Assembly (NCBI RefSeq): GCF_022213955.1 | Contig: NZ_JAKNTW010000041.1 | Coordinates: 1-64,000 of the forward strand | Source of the DNA: Dolomitihabitans soli | Lineage (GTDB): Bacteria > Actinomycetota > Actinomycetes > Streptosporangiales > Streptosporangiaceae | Reading direction: 5' to 3' | Length of the DNA stretch: 64,000 nt | Shown: one piece after another, positions 61,336-64,000 of the stretch | How positions within the stretch are numbered: position 1 is the stretch's first letter | How the letters are laid out: the number at the start of each line of letters is the position of its first letter | The notes under the pieces: generated by a model | The model's input: the letters and a program-made list of their open reading frames with translations, nothing else | What the model was told of the DNA's origin: nothing | Databases searched by the model: none | Translations under genes and position numbers: made by a program

Positions 61336-64000
61336 ATGGCGCTGGAAATCAGATTCCTCGGCCCGTGGCAGGTCCTGGCCGGTGACGAACCGGTCCGGCT
61401 CGCCGGGCATCGACGAATCGGTGTGCTGGCCAGACTCGCCCTGGACACCGGGCAGGCCGTACACGCCGAGCGGATCCTCACCGACATTTGGGGAGACAGA
61501 TCCGCGGCGCCCCCGGCCAAACAACTCCACATCGTGGTCTCCAAACTCCGCGAAACCCTCGGAGCCCACACCACCGAAGAGATCATCCAGACCATGCCCG
61601 GCGGCTACCGGCTCGCGCTCGAACCCGACCACATCGACGCCCATCTGTTCCTCCGCCTGGCCAAACGCGCCCGCACCGCCCAGGCGCAAGGGGGCCGCGG
61701 CGCCGCGGACGCCCTGTTCCGCACCGCCCTGAAGTTGTGGCGAGGCGAACCACTGGCCGGACTGACCGATCCCTGGGCCCGCATCGAAGCCACCCACCTG
61801 GACGAAGAACACCGCACCGTCCTGGAAGACCACGCCGACCTCCGCCTCGCCGCCGGCGACCACCACGCGGTAGCCGCCGACCTGGCCGTACACGTGCGGG
61901 CCCACCCACTACGCGAACGCCCCGCCGCCCAGCTCATGCTCGCCCTGCACCGTGCCGGCCGCCCATCCGAAGCGCTCGCCGTCTACCAGAACACCCGCCG
62001 GATCATGGTCTCCGAACTCGGCATCGAACCCGGCGCCGAACTACGCCGCCTGCACCAGGCCGTCCTGGTCAAGGACCCCGTCCTCGACCTGACCGCCCCG
62101 GCCCAGCAGGTCACGGTCAGCGAGCCGTACATTCCGGCCGAACTGCCCGCCGACACTCAGGCCTTCACCGCCCGCGCCATCGAGATCGACCGCCTGCGTA
62201 CCGCACTCGGCGCTGCCGGCAGCCCAAGCCAGGGACCGCCCATCACCGTGATCGACGGACCCGCCGGCATCGGCAAATCCGCCCTGACCGTCCACGTCGC
62301 CCACGCCATGGCCGCCCGGTTCACCGACGGCGTCATCTACCTCAACCTGCACGGATCCACCCCCGGACTCGACCCGCTGACCCCGGCCCAAGCCCTGCGC
62401 CATCTGCTGCGCTCCCTCGGCCTGGACGGCGCCGCCGCCCCCGCCGACCCCGACGAGGCCGCCGGCCGCTACCGCTCCCTGACCGCGACCTGCAACCTGC
62501 TGGTCATCCTGGACAACGCCCGCGATGTCCGCCAGATCCGCCCGCTCATCCCCGCCGGCCCCGGCTGCCGGGTCCTGATCACCTGCCGGGACCCGCTGGC
62601 CACCCTGGACAACGCCCGCCGCCTCCACCTGGGCGCCCTGAACGCCGCCGACGCCGCCACGCTACTGTCCCGCCTGGCCGGACCCGACCGGGTACACGCC
62701 GAACCGCAGGCGGTCGAGCGGATCGTCCACCTGTGCGGCGGCTTCCCCCTCGCCCTGCGGATCGTCGGCGCCCGCCTGGCCGCCCGCCCCGACTGGACCC
62801 TGTCCGACCTGGAAGTACGGCTGGCCGACACCACTCGCCGCCTGGACGTGCTGGAGTACGCCGACCTGGCCGTCCGCGCCAGCATCGCGGTCAGCCATCA
62901 TCATCTGCAAGATGAACCCACCGGCCGCGACGCCGCCCACCTGCTGCCCCTGCTCGGCCTGCTCGACCTGCCCACCCACACCCCCGCCGCCACCGCCGCC
63001 CTGACCAGCTGGCCCCACCATCGCGCCGAAGCCGCCCTGGAACGCCTCGAGGACGCCCGCCTCCTCGAGGCCGCCGGACCCGACCGCTACCAGTTCCACG
63101 ACCTGGTCGGCCTCTATGCCCGCGAACGGGCACACCAGGACCTGCCGGAGGAGGAACGCACCGCCGCCGTACGGCGCGCGCTCCACCACTACCTGACCAC
63201 CGTCTGGCTGGCCAGCCCCATGCTCGGCCGCGATGCCCTACCACGCTGCCCCGTCGAACTGCCCGACACCCCCTTCAAGGACCCGGACGAGGCGGAACGA
63301 TGGATCCAGGACGAGCGGGACAACCTGCTCGCCGCCGCGCAGCAGGCGCTGGCCGGCCTCGACCCGGCGACCGCCATCGGCCTGGTCATCGGACTCCACT
63401 GGCCCTTCTGCTACCAGGGCTGGCACACCCAACTGGCCGATGTCTACGCGCACGCCATCGAGGTGGCCGATCGCATCGCGGCATGGGAGGACAAGGCCCA
63501 GCTCCGCAGCTTCCTCGGCTGGGCTTACCGAGACCAGGGCCGCCACGACGCCGCGATCGCGCAACTGAAGACAGCTCTCACCGACTGGGACCGCGCGGGC
63601 CTGCCCCGAAGGAAAGCCGGAGCCCTCAACAGCCTCGGTGTCAGCAACGCGCTCATGGGCCGTCTCGACGACGCGCTCGCCTACCTGGAGTCCGCTTACA
63701 TGCTCATCGACGACGCCGAACGCCCTGTGGGATCGGTCGTGGTCCGCAACAACCGGGTGCACGTCTACTACCGTCAGGGGCGCTTCGATGAGGCGATCGC
63801 GGAAGCACGCCAGTTGGTGGAGTCGTGGCCGAAGGTGGGCCCGCGCACCGATGAAGGCACGCCACACGGTTCGCTGGGCGACGCCTACCGCCACGCCGGC
63901 CGACTGACCGAGGCGGTGGAAAGCTACACGACGGCCGTGCGACTGCTCCGCGAGTCGGGATACCGCCTGAAGGAAGCCATATCACGCTGGTGGCTCGGCA
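61336..64000 (+). CDS. SARP-NB-ARC-TPR (AfsR-like) regulator, cut by the window end
   Basis: The frame from ATG 61336 stays open to the window end (888 codons so far). Residues ~1-95 are an OmpR-like winged helix (LEIRFLGPWQVLAGDEPV, LTDIWGD). Residues ~100-250 are the BTAD domain (ALFRTALKLWRGEPLAGL, YQNTRRIMVSELGIEPGAEL). An NB-ARC ATPase follows, with Walker A GPAGIGKSAL (~305) and Walker B LLVILDN. From ~690 come TPR repeats (LGWAYRDQGRHDAAIAQLKT, LGDAYRHAGRLTEAVESY). Such proteins activate secondary-metabolite or differentiation genes. Confidence 0.92.
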   Translation, partial: MALEIRFLGPWQVLAGDEPVRLAGHRRIGVLARLALDTGQAVHAERILTDIWGDRSAAPPAKQLHIVVSKLRETLGAHTTEEIIQTMPGGYRLALEPDHIDAHLFLRLAKRARTAQAQGGRGAADALFRTALKLWRGEPLAGLTDPWARIEATHLDEEHRTVLEDHADLRLAAGDHHAVAADLAVHVRAHPLRERPAAQLMLALHRAGRPSEALAVYQNTRRIMVSELGIEPGAELRRLHQAVLVKDPVLDLTAPAQQVTVSEPYIPAELPADTQAFTARAIEIDRLRTALGAAGSPSQGPPITVIDGPAGIGKSALTVHVAHAMAARFTDGVIYLNLHGSTPGLDPLTPAQALRHLLRSLGLDGAAAPADPDEAAGRYRSLTATCNLLVILDNARDVRQIRPLIPAGPGCRVLITCRDPLATLDNARRLHLGALNAADAATLLSRLAGPDRVHAEPQAVERIVHLCGGFPLALRIVGARLAARPDWTLSDLEVRLADTTRRLDVLEYADLAVRASIAVSHHHLQDEPTGRDAAHLLPLLGLLDLPTHTPAATAALTSWPHHRAEAALERLEDARLLEAAGPDRYQFHDLVGLYARERAHQDLPEEERTAAVRRALHHYLTTVWLASPMLGRDALPRCPVELPDTPFKDPDEAERWIQDERDNLLAAAQQALAGLDPATAIGLVIGLHWPFCYQGWHTQLADVYAHAIEVADRIAAWEDKAQLRSFLGWAYRDQGRHDAAIAQLKTALTDWDRAGLPRRKAGALNSLGVSNALMGRLDDALAYLESAYMLIDDAERPVGSVVVRNNRVHVYYRQGRFDEAIAEARQLVESWPKVGPRTDEGTPHGSLGDAYRHAGRLTEAVESYTTAVRLLRESGYRLKEAISRWWLG

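Noticed and set aside
61488-62915. Open frame of 475 codons overlapping the SARP gene
   Set aside because: It is Arg/Pro-rich shadow sequence; the SARP frame from 61336 has continuous domain matches and continues to the window end.

Overview
The window is GC-rich, single-chromosome-type bacterial DNA with actinomycete hallmarks: GTG/TTG starts, a SARP/NB-ARC/TPR regulator, a large LuxR-type (LAL) ATPase regulator, Tat and lipobox signals, an actinobacterial-type cytochrome bc1 b subunit relative, and a kdp operon with tiny membrane ORFs. The overall style suggests Streptosporangiaceae or a near relative; this is inference, since no rRNA gene is present.

Region 1 (1-2835): an XRE/TPR-like regulator, a P-loop kinase-like protein, and a decayed TetR fragment. 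Region 2 (2824-20877): a locus that reads as a xyloglucan-utilisation system. A nine-gene leftward operon encodes a Tat-type lipoprotein solute-binding protein, two ABC permeases, a LacI regulator, GH31 alpha-xylosidase, GH42 beta-galactosidase, GH36 alpha-galactosidase, GH43 arabinofuranosidase/xylosidase and a secreted GH5-Ig-CBM46 endoglucanase. A divergent GH3 gene is interrupted by one in-frame TAG. At the far end, a second LacI gene faces a GH2 beta-galactosidase gene reduced to a 260-base remnant. Two families of palindromic operator candidates tie the promoters together. Region 3 (20878-23079): gene-poor ground with fragments, a DUF4240 protein and a small lipoprotein.

Region 4 (23080-38120): a second carbohydrate locus. 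A ten-gene leftward operon (LacI regulator, Opp/Dpp-type ABC transporter of five genes, FAD-dependent oxidoreductase, DapA-family aldolase/lyase, GH13 alpha-glucosidase, sulfatase) diverges from a Tat-exported beta-helix protein and an SGNH esterase. It looks like uptake and breakdown of a modified, possibly sulfated, oligosaccharide. The substrate is not readable from sequence.

Region 5 (38417-52437): an orphan cytochrome b of the QcrB family that has lost both ligands of one haem; an ABC-2 drug-exporter pair followed by a LAL regulator; an STM4015-like repeat protein; an LCM-type methyltransferase; an alpha/beta hydrolase with its TetR; a second TetR and hydrolase; a serine-recombinase remnant lying between the two TetR genes; an atypical response regulator; and the truncated start of a permease gene.

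Region 6 (52552-60623): a complete kdp potassium-uptake operon (27-aa ORF, kdpF, A, B, C, D, E). kdpD is broken in this sequence by a 76-base tract of G and C homopolymers that is probably an assembly artefact. Region 7 (61336-64000): an AfsR-like SARP regulator running off the window end. No tRNA, rRNA, CRISPR array or intact insertion sequence was recognised.
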